Below, in pieces: positions 56,636-64,000 of a stretch of 64,000 nucleotides of DNA. Source of the DNA: Ensifer adhaerens (GTDB lineage Bacteria > Pseudomonadota > Alphaproteobacteria > Rhizobiales > Rhizobiaceae); assembly GCF_020035535.1 (NCBI RefSeq), contig NZ_CP083350.1, forward strand, positions 2,614,501 through 2,678,500, read 5' to 3'. A model generated the notes under the pieces. It saw only the letters and a program-made list of their open reading frames with translations, ran no database searches and was not told the origin of the DNA. A program made the position numbers and the translations under genes. Within the stretch, counting starts at the first letter, position 1, and every line of letters begins with the position of its first letter.

Positions 56636-57256
56636 TTAGTCTTCCTTTATGATCCGGGTGGTGCCGACCCAGAGTTCGCGGGCCGGCCCCGCGCCGACAT
56701 TTCGGGCACGATGCGGCAGCGAGGCCGGGAAGTGCAGCGTGTCGCCGGCTTTCAGCAGATATTCCTTGCCGTCGATCTCGTAGAGCATCTCGCCGTCGAT
56801 CAGGTAAAGGAAGTCCTCGCCCTCGTGGCTCGTCAGTTCGGAGGCGTAGCCTTCGGGCATATGGGTGATGCAGCCGTTGAGTGCCGCACCGGGAAAGCCG
56901 CGCTCGATCAGTTCGTAGACGCGTTCCTTGGTCTCGACATTGTAGCCGGTGCGCTTGCCCGCGTGCGAAACCATCGAATGCGAATGCTGCGGCGGCTGCG
57001 ACAGGAAAGTATCGACGCTGGTGCCAAGCGCGTTTGCGACGTTGTAAAGCGAGATCAGTGACGGGGTAGAGATGCCGCGTTCGATCTGGCTGATGAAGCC
57101 CTCCGTCAGACCGGCTTCGCGCGCCACGTCCTTCATCGTCTTGCCGATTTCCTTGCGACGGGCTCTCAGCATCTGCCCGAGCGAGGCGGGCGTCGCGGCT
57201 TCGGGGAGGGAGGCGCCTTCATGGACTTCGGGCGCCTCTTCGATCTTCAGGGGCAT
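56636..57256 (-). CDS. XRE-family regulator with C-terminal cupin domain
   Basis: 206 residues, PuuR/SutR-like architecture. Helix-turn-helix at ~25-85 (LGQMLRARRKEIGKTMKDVA, REAGLTEGFISQIERGISTP) and a cupin_2 ligand domain at ~130-200 (SHEGEDFLYLIDGEMLYEID, LKAGDTLHFPASLPHRARN). ATG at 57256 with GGAAAG upstream is chosen; longer in-frame starts would run across the operator region. It is divergent from the ABC transporter, and a palindromic operator lies 36 bp from its start, implying autoregulation and control of the transporter. The small-molecule ligand is unknown. Confidence 0.9.
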   Translation of the reverse strand: MPLKIEEAPEVHEGASLPEAATPASLGQMLRARRKEIGKTMKDVAREAGLTEGFISQIERGISTPSLISLYNVANALGTSVDTFLSQPPQHSHSMVSHAGKRTGYNVETKERVYELIERGFPGAALNGCITHMPEGYASELTSHEGEDFLYLIDGEMLYEIDGKEYLLKAGDTLHFPASLPHRARNVGAGPARELWVGTTRIIKED

Positions 57257-57291
57257 GATTTTCTTTCCGCTTGACTCACGTCTATCGATGT

Positions 57292-57313
57292 ACTTTAGTC
57301 CAACTAAAGTTGG
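57292..57313. promoter_or_regulatory. Palindromic operator between XRE-cupin and ABC genes
   Basis: ACTTTAGT (57292-57299), CCA, ACTAAAGT (57303-57310) is a perfect interrupted palindrome, overlapping a second one, CCAAC-TAAA-GTTGG (57300-57313). Best candidate binding site for the XRE-cupin regulator. Confidence 0.65.
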
Positions 57314-57411
57314 TTCGGCAAGCCGATCAGATCGAATGCCAGCCTTCTTGAAAAGGGGAACTACAAGAACGTCTTCGCGGCAATCCGTCGGCGGCAAAAA
57401 CACTAAGAAAA

Positions 57412-57423
57412 ATTGGATCCAAT
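57412..57423. promoter_or_regulatory. GntR-type operator, copy 2
   Basis: ATTGGATCCAAT, 60 bp before the substrate-binding protein start, followed by ATCCAATA. It matches the copy at 55389-55400 including flanks in inverted orientation. Confidence 0.7.
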
Positions 57424-57482
57424 ATCCAATAAGCGTGTTCGATGCACGATCGATGGCGGCTGCGGTCAAAAGGAGGAGTGAG

Positions 57483-59060
57483 ATGAAACGTATACTGCCT
57501 ATCCTGCTCGGCACGACACTGGGCCTGCTTGTGGCCACCTCGGCATTTGCGATCGAACGCGGCGGCGCGATGACATTCGCGCGCTACGACGACTCGGCCG
57601 TCATCGATCCCGTCTATGCCGACCGCAATCCCGATCTCTGGATGGTGAACGGTCTCTATGAGACGCTGCTGCGCAACGGCCCCGATGGTTCGATCGTGCC
57701 GGGTCTCGCCGAGGCTCACGAGGTTTCGGCTGACGGCAAGACCATTACCCTGACGCTTCGAAGCGGCCTCAAATTTTCCGACGGCTCGGAACTGACCGGC
57801 GCTGACGTCGTCTTCTCGCTGGACCGGGCGCGCAATGCCGAACTCGGTCCCTGGGCCGGGCTGCTCGGCGCTGTCGACAAGGTCACGGCCGATGGCAACA
57901 AGATCACCGTGTCGCTCAAGAACCCCGACCCGACGATCATCTCGATCCTCGCAACCTTCAATACCGGCATCATGCCGAAGGCGGCCTTCGAAAAGGCGGC
58001 AGGTGCGACCGACCAGGAAAAGGCGCGCGCTTTCTTCACTGCCGGTCCGATCACTTCGGGGCCTTTCGTCATGAAGAGCCACGTGCAGGGCTCGAGCATG
58101 AGCTTCGAGCGCAACCCGAACTACTGGCGCCAGGGCGAAGACGGCAAGCCGCTGCCTTATCTCGACCGGGTGGAATTCCTCGTCATTCCGGATGATGCGA
58201 CCCGCATCCTCAAGCTGCAGGCCGGCGAAGTCGACGCGGCCGAGTTCATTCCCTTTGCCCGCGTCGGCGAACTCGGGGCCGATCCGAACCTGAAGATGGA
58301 GCTCTTCCCATCGACCCGCATCGTCTATGCGCCGATCAATACGCGCGAGGCGAAGAAGGACGGCGCGAAGAACCCGCTTGCGGACATCAAGGTGCGCCAG
58401 GCGCTGAACTACGCGACCGACAAGAGCGTGCTGATCAAGCTCGTGACCTTCGATACCGGCAAGCCGATGACCTCGCTGATGTCTGCGGCGACGCAGCTTC
58501 ATTATGGCCCCGAGCCGCTCTATCCCTATGATCCGGAGAAGGCCAAGCAGTTGCTGGCGGAAGCCGGTCTTAGCGGCGGCTTCGAGGTGAAGCTCACCAC
58601 GCTTGCAGGCAGCGCTGACGATGCGACGCTGTTTACCGCACTCCAGCAGATGTGGGCGCCGCTCGGTGTCAATCTCAAGGTCGAGCAGGTCGACAACCCG
58701 ACGCGCGGCGAGAAGAACCGCTCCGGCGATTTCGATATCCACACCTACGGCTGGGCGAACGACGTCAACGACCCGGCGCAGGTGACCGGCTGGCTCGGCT
58801 ACTACAAGCAGCGCCAGGCCGTCGGTACGGGCTGGAACAACCAGGAATTCAACACGCTGTTCGAAGCCTCCAACGTCGAGACCGATCCGGCCAAGCGCAA
58901 GGACGAATACAAGCGCATGCAGGAAATCTACGCGGCGGAAGCGCCGCTGCTCTTCCTGTTCGAAACGCCCTTCGCCGTCGCTGTCTCCAAGTCGATCGAG
59001 GGCTATGTACAGACGCCGCTCGGCGCCAACGACTTCTCGCAAGCCTGGCGCGCCGACTGA
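57483..59060 (+). CDS. Peptide ABC transporter substrate-binding protein (DppA/OppA family)
   Basis: 525 residues. Sec signal peptide ~1-23 (LLVATSAFA). SBP family 5 features: DPVYADRNPDLWMVNGLYETL, LAEAHEVSADGKTITLTLRSGLKFSDG-type lobe motif, GTGPF-like SGPFVMKSH, RNPNYWRQ, KVRQALNYATDKSVL and LLAEAGLSGGFEVKL. It binds di/oligopeptides or another solute in the periplasm. First gene of a five-gene transporter set. ATG at 57483 has AGGAGGAG upstream. Upstream sites for both the XRE-cupin and GntR regulators suggest dual control. Confidence 0.94.
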   Translation: MKRILPILLGTTLGLLVATSAFAIERGGAMTFARYDDSAVIDPVYADRNPDLWMVNGLYETLLRNGPDGSIVPGLAEAHEVSADGKTITLTLRSGLKFSDGSELTGADVVFSLDRARNAELGPWAGLLGAVDKVTADGNKITVSLKNPDPTIISILATFNTGIMPKAAFEKAAGATDQEKARAFFTAGPITSGPFVMKSHVQGSSMSFERNPNYWRQGEDGKPLPYLDRVEFLVIPDDATRILKLQAGEVDAAEFIPFARVGELGADPNLKMELFPSTRIVYAPINTREAKKDGAKNPLADIKVRQALNYATDKSVLIKLVTFDTGKPMTSLMSAATQLHYGPEPLYPYDPEKAKQLLAEAGLSGGFEVKLTTLAGSADDATLFTALQQMWAPLGVNLKVEQVDNPTRGEKNRSGDFDIHTYGWANDVNDPAQVTGWLGYYKQRQAVGTGWNNQEFNTLFEASNVETDPAKRKDEYKRMQEIYAAEAPLLFLFETPFAVAVSKSIEGYVQTPLGANDFSQAWRAD

Positions 59061-59081
59061 TAGCGGAACGATCAGAGAGAG

Positions 59082-59105
59082 CCGGGCGGCAAGCCGCCCG
59101 GTTTT
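59082..59105 (+). terminator. Stem-loop with T run after substrate-binding protein gene
   Basis: CCGGGCGG, CAAG loop, CCGCCCGG (59082-59101) then TTTT. In ABC operons such a hairpin usually gives partial termination, leaving more binding-protein mRNA than permease mRNA. Confidence 0.75.
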
Positions 59106-59123
59106 CCGTTGAAGGTTGGAACC

Positions 59124-60065
59124 ATGCCCTCACTTTCCTATCTCGTGGCACGGCTGCTGCAGATCATCCCGACGTTCCTGTTGGTGATGGTCTTCATCTT
59201 CCTGCTCGTGCGCCTTTTGCCGGGTGACCCGGCGATCGCCATGGCCGAGGCCAAGGCGACCGATGCCCAGCTCGAACAGATCCGGCACAATCTCGGTCTC
59301 GATGAGCCGTTGCCGGTGCAGTTCCTCGTCTTCGTCAAGAACACGCTGACCGGCGATCTCGGCCGCTCGATCATGCTGAAAGCGCCGGTGACCGAGGTCA
59401 TTCTCAGCCGCTTGCCGACGACGATCTTCCTGGCGCTCTATTCGGTCGTGCTCGCGGTCTTTCTCGCGGGACCGCTGGCGTTTCTCGCGGCTTCACGCGT
59501 CAACAGCCCGGTCGATGTCGCCATCCGCGGCGTCTTTCAGGTCGGCCTTTCCATGCCCGTCTTCTATATCGGGCTCCTACTGCTGACGGTGTTGGCGGCG
59601 CAACTGCGCTGGTTTCCGGTCGGTGGCTACGGCAAGACCTTTCTTGCCAATCTCTACCATCTGATCCTGCCGGCACTCAGCGTCGCGCTCTATACGTCGG
59701 CGATCATCCTTCGCAATCTCAGGGCCTCGCTGATCGAGGTGCTCGACGCCGACTACGTGCAGTTCGCGCGGGCCAAGGGTCTTTCGCCGCGGATCATCAT
59801 GACACGGCACGTGCTGCGCAATGCGCTCGTCTCGACCGTGACGCTGCTCGGCTTGTCGATCGGCAACCTGATGAGCGGCACGCTGGTGACCGAGACGGTC
59901 TTTGCCATTCCCGGCGTCGGCCGGCTGATGCTGGAGGCGATCTTTGCCCGCGACTATCCGCTGATCCAGGGCCTGACGCTCACCTTCGCCGTGCTCGTCT
60001 CCGTCGTCTTCCTGCTGACGGACGTCGTGCAATCCTGGCTCGATCCGAGGCTTCGCCAATCATGA
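59124..60065 (+). CDS. Peptide ABC transporter permease (DppB family)
   Basis: 313 residues with about six membrane helices and the BPD_transp_1 fold. N-terminal FLLVMVFIFLLVRLLPGDPA and LGLDEPLPVQFLVFVKN are typical of DppB. The EAA loop lies near FARAKGLSPRIIMTRHVLRNAL, and the C-terminus has GTLVTETVFAIPGVGRLMLEAI. ATG at 59124 has GAAGG upstream. It overlaps the next permease by four bases (ATGA). Confidence 0.95.
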   Translation: MPSLSYLVARLLQIIPTFLLVMVFIFLLVRLLPGDPAIAMAEAKATDAQLEQIRHNLGLDEPLPVQFLVFVKNTLTGDLGRSIMLKAPVTEVILSRLPTTIFLALYSVVLAVFLAGPLAFLAASRVNSPVDVAIRGVFQVGLSMPVFYIGLLLLTVLAAQLRWFPVGGYGKTFLANLYHLILPALSVALYTSAIILRNLRASLIEVLDADYVQFARAKGLSPRIIMTRHVLRNALVSTVTLLGLSIGNLMSGTLVTETVFAIPGVGRLMLEAIFARDYPLIQGLTLTFAVLVSVVFLLTDVVQSWLDPRLRQS

Positions 60066-60931
60066 CGGTCCTGACCCAAACCCATCCGCGGACGCGGGGA
60101 CGGCTGGCCACATTTCTGGCGCGCGCCTTCACCCGCCCGTCCTTCGTCGTCGGCATCGCCATTCTCGGCCTGTCCCTCGCATTCGCGCTGTTCCCCCAGG
60201 TCTTTGCGCCCTACGATCCGCTCGCCTTCGATCTGCAGGCGATCCAGCAGGGGCCGAGCCTTGCGCATCCCTTCGGTACCGACAATTTCGGCCGCGACGT
60301 ACTCTCGCGCGTCATCTGGGCCTATCGGGTCGATATGCAGATGGCCTTCTTCGCGACGATCTTCGCGCTCCTGATCGGGCTCACCGTCGGCGCCTTTGTC
60401 GGCTACTACGGCGGCATTGCCGACGTGATCTTCGGCCGCTGCGTCGATGCGATCATCACCTTTCCGTTCCTGGTCCTGGTGATCGCGATCGTCGCCGTCC
60501 TCGGCCCGGGCCTCGTCAACATGTATGTGGCGATCACCGCGGTGAACTGGGTCTATTACGCCCGGTTGACCCGGGCCGAAATCATGGCGCAGAAGGCCAA
60601 CGACTATGCTGCCGCCGGCCGGGTGCTCGGCTATTCCGATCGCCGCATCATCTTCCGCCATCTTCTGCCAAACGCGATCTCGCCGATCCTCGTCTACTGG
60701 ATGACCGACATGGCGCTCGCCATCCTGCTCGGCTCGTCGCTCGGCTATCTCGGCCTCGGCGCGCAGCCGCCGGCAGCAGAATGGGGTGTCCTGATCGCCG
60801 AGGGCCGCAACTTCCTGATGACGGCCTGGTGGATGAGCCTGATGCCGGGCATCGCCATCGTTCTGACCGGGCTCGGCTTCAGCCTCGTCGGCGACGCCCT
60901 TGCCGACCTGCTTCGACCAAAGGGGCGCTGA
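60062..60931 (+). CDS. Peptide ABC transporter permease (DppC family)
   Basis: 289 residues with an N-terminal OppC_N segment (residues ~20-70) and about six membrane helices. HPFGTDNFGRDVLSRVIWAYR and KANDYAAAGRVLGYSDRRII (EAA loop) are diagnostic, as is SSLGYLGLGAQPPAAEWGV near the end. Coupled to the DppB-type gene by ATGA, it ends one base before the ATPase start region. Confidence 0.95.
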   Translation: MTVLTQTHPRTRGRLATFLARAFTRPSFVVGIAILGLSLAFALFPQVFAPYDPLAFDLQAIQQGPSLAHPFGTDNFGRDVLSRVIWAYRVDMQMAFFATIFALLIGLTVGAFVGYYGGIADVIFGRCVDAIITFPFLVLVIAIVAVLGPGLVNMYVAITAVNWVYYARLTRAEIMAQKANDYAAAGRVLGYSDRRIIFRHLLPNAISPILVYWMTDMALAILLGSSLGYLGLGAQPPAAEWGVLIAEGRNFLMTAWWMSLMPGIAIVLTGLGFSLVGDALADLLRPKGR

Positions 60932-60932
60932 G

Positions 60933-61946
60933 ATGAAAAGCACAGAAAGAGCTGTCGTGCTCGACGTCAGGCACCTTCGCACCGAGTTCGGTCCGCATGA
61001 CCGCCCACTGGTCGCCGTCGACGACGTCTCGTTCCAGGTGGGGCAGGGGGAAATCCTCGGGCTTGTCGGTGAATCCGGCTCGGGCAAGAGCATCACGCTG
61101 CGCTCGATCCTCGGCATCATTCGGCCGCGCGGCCGTGTCGCTGGCGAAATCCTCTGGAACGGCCAGGATCTCGTACCGCTGAACGAGACGCGTCTGCGGC
61201 GCATTCGCGGCCGCGAAATCGCGATGATCTTCCAGGAGCCGATGTCGTCGCTCAATCCGCTGCTCACCGTCGGCCTGCAGATCTCCGAAAACCTCGTGGC
61301 GCATACGGACCTCGACGCAAGGGCGCGAAAGGCTCGGGCGATCGAACTGCTCGATCTCGTCGGCATCCCCGGTGCGCGCAATCGTCTCGACGATTTCCCG
61401 CACGAGTTCTCCGGTGGCATGCGTCAGCGGGTGATGATCGCCATCGCGCTCGCCTCCAATCCGAAACTGCTTTTGGCGGACGAGCCGACGACGGCGCTTG
61501 ACGTCACCATCCAGGACCAGATCCTCAGGCTCATCCAGTCGCTGAGCCGCGATCTCGGAATGGCGGTCATCCTCGTCACCCACGACATGGGCGTCGTTGC
61601 CGAGACCTGCGACCGTGTCGCCGTCATGTATGGCGGCAGGCTTTGCGAAATCGGCACGACTGCGGATGTGATCGCCGATGCGCGCCACCCCTATTCTCTC
61701 GGGTTGCTGCGCTCGATCCCGCGTGACGTTGCGCCACGAACACCGCTCTATTCCATTCCCGGTGCGCCGCCGGCACTGAACGCGCTGCCGCCCGGCTGCG
61801 CCTTCAGCGCCCGCTGTCCGGTCGCTGGTCGCGAATGTCCTGACATTCGGCCCGCGCTCGCAGCAAGCGGTTCGTCGCGGCTGGTTGCCTGCCATCATCT
61901 TGACGATGCCCATGCGCATTTCGGACCGCGGGAGGCGGCGCAATGA
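60933..61946 (+). CDS. Peptide ABC transporter ATPase (DppD family)
   Basis: 337 residues. Walker [13 protein letters not shown] loop [17 protein letters not shown], signature [16 protein letters not shown], Walker [17 protein letters not shown] and switch His in LVTHDMGV. The C-terminal oligopeptide-transporter extension contains Cys residues ([15 protein letters not shown]), common in DppD/OppD. ATG at 60933 has AGGGG upstream; a longer in-frame start at 60900 is inside the preceding gene. ATGA overlap with the next ATPase. Confidence 0.96.
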   Translation: MKSTERAVVLDVRHLRTEFGPHDRPLVAVDDVSFQVGQGEILGLVGESGSGKSITLRSILGIIRPRGRVAGEILWNGQDLVPLNETRLRRIRGREIAMIFQEPMSSLNPLLTVGLQISENLVAHTDLDARARKARAIELLDLVGIPGARNRLDDFPHEFSGGMRQRVMIAIALASNPKLLLADEPTTALDVTIQDQILRLIQSLSRDLGMAVILVTHDMGVVAETCDRVAVMYGGRLCEIGTTADVIADARHPYSLGLLRSIPRDVAPRTPLYSIPGAPPALNALPPGCAFSARCPVAGRECPDIRPALAASGSSRLVACHHLDDAHAHFGPREAAQ

Positions 61947-62959
61947 CCACCATTCCTGCCCAGATAAGTGCACCGCCCCTGCTCTCGCTCCGTGCGCTGT
62001 CGATCCAGTTCGAGAAACGGCGTTCGTTGTCCGACACGCTCGCCCGGCGCCCGCAGCAGGTCGTCTCGGCGGTCAACGGCATCGATCTCGATGTGATGCC
62101 CGGCGAGACGCTCGGGATCGTCGGCGAATCCGGCTGCGGCAAGTCGACACTCGCGCGCCTGATCGCCGGCCTGCACCGGCCGACATCAGGCGATATCCTG
62201 TTCGAGGGCGAGAGCGTCGTCGGCCTCAAGGGAGCGAGGCGACGCGCCTATAACCGGCGCGTCCAAATGATGTTTCAGGATCCCTACACCTCGCTCAATC
62301 CCCGCATGACCGTGCGTGACACCTTGCGGGAGGCGATCACGGTGCATCGCATGCGCGAGGGCGCGGCGATCGACCGAAGGGTCGACGAGCTGCTGGAGCT
62401 GGTGCGGTTGCCCGAAGGCGCCGCCGACAAGTATCCGCACGAATTCTCGGGTGGCCAGCGCCAGCGCATCGGCATTGCGCGGGCGCTGTCGCTGGAGCCG
62501 ACTTGTCTGGTCGCCGACGAACTCGTTTCCGCGCTCGACGTTTCGGTGCAGGCGCAGGTCGTCAACCTGCTGATCGAGCTTCAGGACGAGCTGGGCCTGA
62601 CGGTGCTGTTCGTGGCGCATGATCTCAGGCTCGTGCGCCATGTCTCGCACCGGGTCGCCGTCATCTATCTCGGCGCCATCGTCGAAATCGGCCCGTCGGA
62701 GGCGCTGTTTTCAAAGCCGATGCATCCCTATTTCAAGGGGTTGCTGGCTGCCGCGCCGTCGCTTGACCCAGGCGCCAGGCGTCGCGCTCCGGCACTTGTC
62801 GGCGAACTGCCGAGCCCTCTTGCCATCCCGCCCGGCTGCCCTTTCCACGTGCGCTGCTCGCACGCGACCGAGCTTTGCCGCCGAGAGAAGCCGGCGCTCC
62901 GCCCGGTCGGATCGGGCATGACCGCCTGCCATTTCGCCGAAACGATCGGCGACGCCTGA
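61943..62959 (+). CDS. Peptide ABC transporter ATPase (DppF family)
   Basis: 338 residues. Walker [22 protein letters not shown] loop [16 protein letters not shown], signature [16 protein letters not shown], Walker [17 protein letters not shown] and switch His in FVAHDLRLV. Walker B has Asp-Glu-Leu-Val in place of Asp-Glu-Pro-Val; the catalytic Glu is kept. C-terminal [19 protein letters not shown] is the family extension. It overlaps DppD by four bases and is followed 25 bp later by the peptidase gene. Confidence 0.96.
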   Translation: MTTIPAQISAPPLLSLRALSIQFEKRRSLSDTLARRPQQVVSAVNGIDLDVMPGETLGIVGESGCGKSTLARLIAGLHRPTSGDILFEGESVVGLKGARRRAYNRRVQMMFQDPYTSLNPRMTVRDTLREAITVHRMREGAAIDRRVDELLELVRLPEGAADKYPHEFSGGQRQRIGIARALSLEPTCLVADELVSALDVSVQAQVVNLLIELQDELGLTVLFVAHDLRLVRHVSHRVAVIYLGAIVEIGPSEALFSKPMHPYFKGLLAAAPSLDPGARRRAPALVGELPSPLAIPPGCPFHVRCSHATELCRREKPALRPVGSGMTACHFAETIGDA

Positions 62960-62984
62960 AACTCCACTGGATAGGAAAGACATC

Positions 62985-64000
62985 ATGGATACGAGAGCAA
63001 GGCCGGATATGTCCGGCCGGATTGGCGCGCTGCGGCGCAAGCTTGCGGAGACCGGGCTCGACGGCTACGTCGTGCCGCGCTTCGACGAACATCAGGGCGA
63101 ATACTGCGCGCCACATGACCATCGCCTGGCCTTCGTCACCGGCTTCACCGGTTCGGCCGGTGTGGCGATCGTCATGCGCGACCGTGCAGCGATCTTCGTC
63201 GACGGCCGTTACCAGGTGCAGGTGCGCGACGAAGTGGATCTCGGGACCTTCGCGATCGAACATTTCTATGACGCACCGCTCAAGGATTGGCTGAAGAACA
63301 ATCTGCGCAAGGGCGAACGCGTCGGCTTCAACGCCATGCTTTTGCCTTCCACCTGGGATGCGGACTGCAGCCGCTCGGTTGAGCAGGCGGGTGGCGTATG
63401 GACGTCCGTCGACGAAGACCTTGTCGACGCGATCTGGACCGACCAGCCGGAAAAGCCGCTCGGCAAGATCATGGCCTTCCCGGTCGCCTATTCCGGCGAA
63501 AGCGTTGCCGAGAAGAAGAGCCGAATTGCCGCAATGCTGGCGGAGCAGGGGGCCGATCTCCTGATCGAGGCGCAGCCCGACAACATCGCCTGGTTCCTCA
63601 ATGTCCGTGGCCGGGACGTCGCATTCAACCCGATGCCGCAATCCTTCCTGATTTTCGACCGCGCCGGGCAGACGGAATGGCTGGTCGATCATCGCAAGCT
63701 CCCGAACGACCTCTCCGATTTCGAGCTCGACGATGTCGCGATGGCCGAGCCCGGACAACTGCTTGCACGCGTCAAGGCGGTGGCGGCCGGACGAACGGCG
63801 CTGATCGATCCCGGCTTTGCCCCCTCGGCGACTGCCCATGCAACACGCATCGCCGGCGGCACGGTGCAGCTTGCGAAAAGCCCCATCACGCTTGCCAAGA
63901 TGCACAAGAACACGACCGAGCTTGCGGGCTTCCGTGACTGCCACCGTCTGGATGGTGCTGCCTGGATACGCTTCTTCGCCTGGCTCGAGCGGCACGCCCT
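62985..64000 (+). CDS. Xaa-Pro aminopeptidase (M24B, partial)
   Basis: Removes the N-terminal residue from peptides with proline in second position. About 338 residues are visible: the two creatinase-like N-terminal domains (RIGALRRKLAETGLDGYVVP, HDHRLAFVTGFTGSAGVAIV, ADLLIEAQPDNIAWFLNVRG) and the start of the catalytic region. The metal-binding catalytic domain lies beyond the right edge. ATG at 62985 has GGATAGGAAAG upstream. Placed at the end of a peptide ABC operon, it fits cytoplasmic breakdown of imported proline-containing peptides, linked with the hydroxyproline dehydratase (inference). Confidence 0.93.
   Translation, partial: MDTRARPDMSGRIGALRRKLAETGLDGYVVPRFDEHQGEYCAPHDHRLAFVTGFTGSAGVAIVMRDRAAIFVDGRYQVQVRDEVDLGTFAIEHFYDAPLKDWLKNNLRKGERVGFNAMLLPSTWDADCSRSVEQAGGVWTSVDEDLVDAIWTDQPEKPLGKIMAFPVAYSGESVAEKKSRIAAMLAEQGADLLIEAQPDNIAWFLNVRGRDVAFNPMPQSFLIFDRAGQTEWLVDHRKLPNDLSDFELDDVAMAEPGQLLARVKAVAAGRTALIDPGFAPSATAHATRIAGGTVQLAKSPITLAKMHKNTTELAGFRDCHRLDGAAWIRFFAWLERHA

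Noticed and set aside
57327..59042. 571-residue open frame on the minus strand
   Set aside because: Antisense to the peptide-binding protein; no recognisable domain.
59954..61420. 488-residue open frame on the minus strand
   Set aside because: Antisense to the DppC and DppD-type genes; no recognisable domain.

Overview
The window reads as DNA of a Rhizobiaceae-type alphaproteobacterium, probably Ensifer/Sinorhizobium or a close relative. The basis is gene content: PrsD/PrsE-type secretion, ExoF- and ExoP-like polysaccharide export proteins, a rhizobial-style intergenic palindrome, membrane urate hydroxylase, and a glyoxylate-to-glycerate operon. GC is high in the right half. The assignment comes from recognised protein families, not from a database search. 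No rRNA, tRNA or CRISPR array was seen.

Left half (1 to about 32,800): an exopolysaccharide/capsule locus, heavily rearranged. It opens with a truncated glmS (minus strand), then a secreted beta-helix/RTX protein and its type I secretion ABC transporter and adaptor (2,323-7,223). The assembly machinery is an ExoP/Wzc-like co-polymerase whose Walker B aspartate is replaced by alanine, an ExoF-like export protein, a Wzy-like polymerase and a Wzx flippase. Sugar genes are a nucleotidyltransferase, a LegC-like aminotransferase, a LegB-like 4,6-dehydratase, a priming sugar-phosphate transferase and one GT4 glycosyltransferase. Less familiar members are a P-loop kinase, a nucleotidyltransferase-kinase fusion, an RTX/Calx-beta/beta-propeller protein and a secreted oligogalacturonate-lyase-like propeller. 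An orphan LuxR-type regulator with a degenerate receiver sits in the middle. A TACCCCCTTA-type motif recurs upstream of three of the transcription units.

The same half is full of decay: an IS3 element nested in a dead IS5 element, remnants of IS110, ISL3 and IS701 transposases, a wzc C-terminal scar, an internally deleted second nucleotidyltransferase and an rmlB fragment. The graveyard at 30,720-32,810 ends the accessory region.

Right half (32,810-64,000): orderly metabolic genes. A LysR gene diverges from puuD-guaD (purine catabolism). An IclR gene diverges from gcl-hyi-glxR and a glycerate kinase, which carry glyoxylate to phosphoglycerate, with a palindromic operator visible at gcl. Next come a hydratase, a LysE exporter, a divergent response regulator/hybrid kinase pair, and the pbpC plus alpha-2-macroglobulin pair. 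The last block is a probable hydroxyproline/peptide module: a GntR regulator, a Ser/Cys proline-racemase-family dehydratase, an XRE-cupin regulator, a five-gene dipeptide-type ABC transporter and a truncated Xaa-Pro aminopeptidase. Identical 12-bp GntR-type palindromes precede both the dehydratase and the transporter, tying the two units together.
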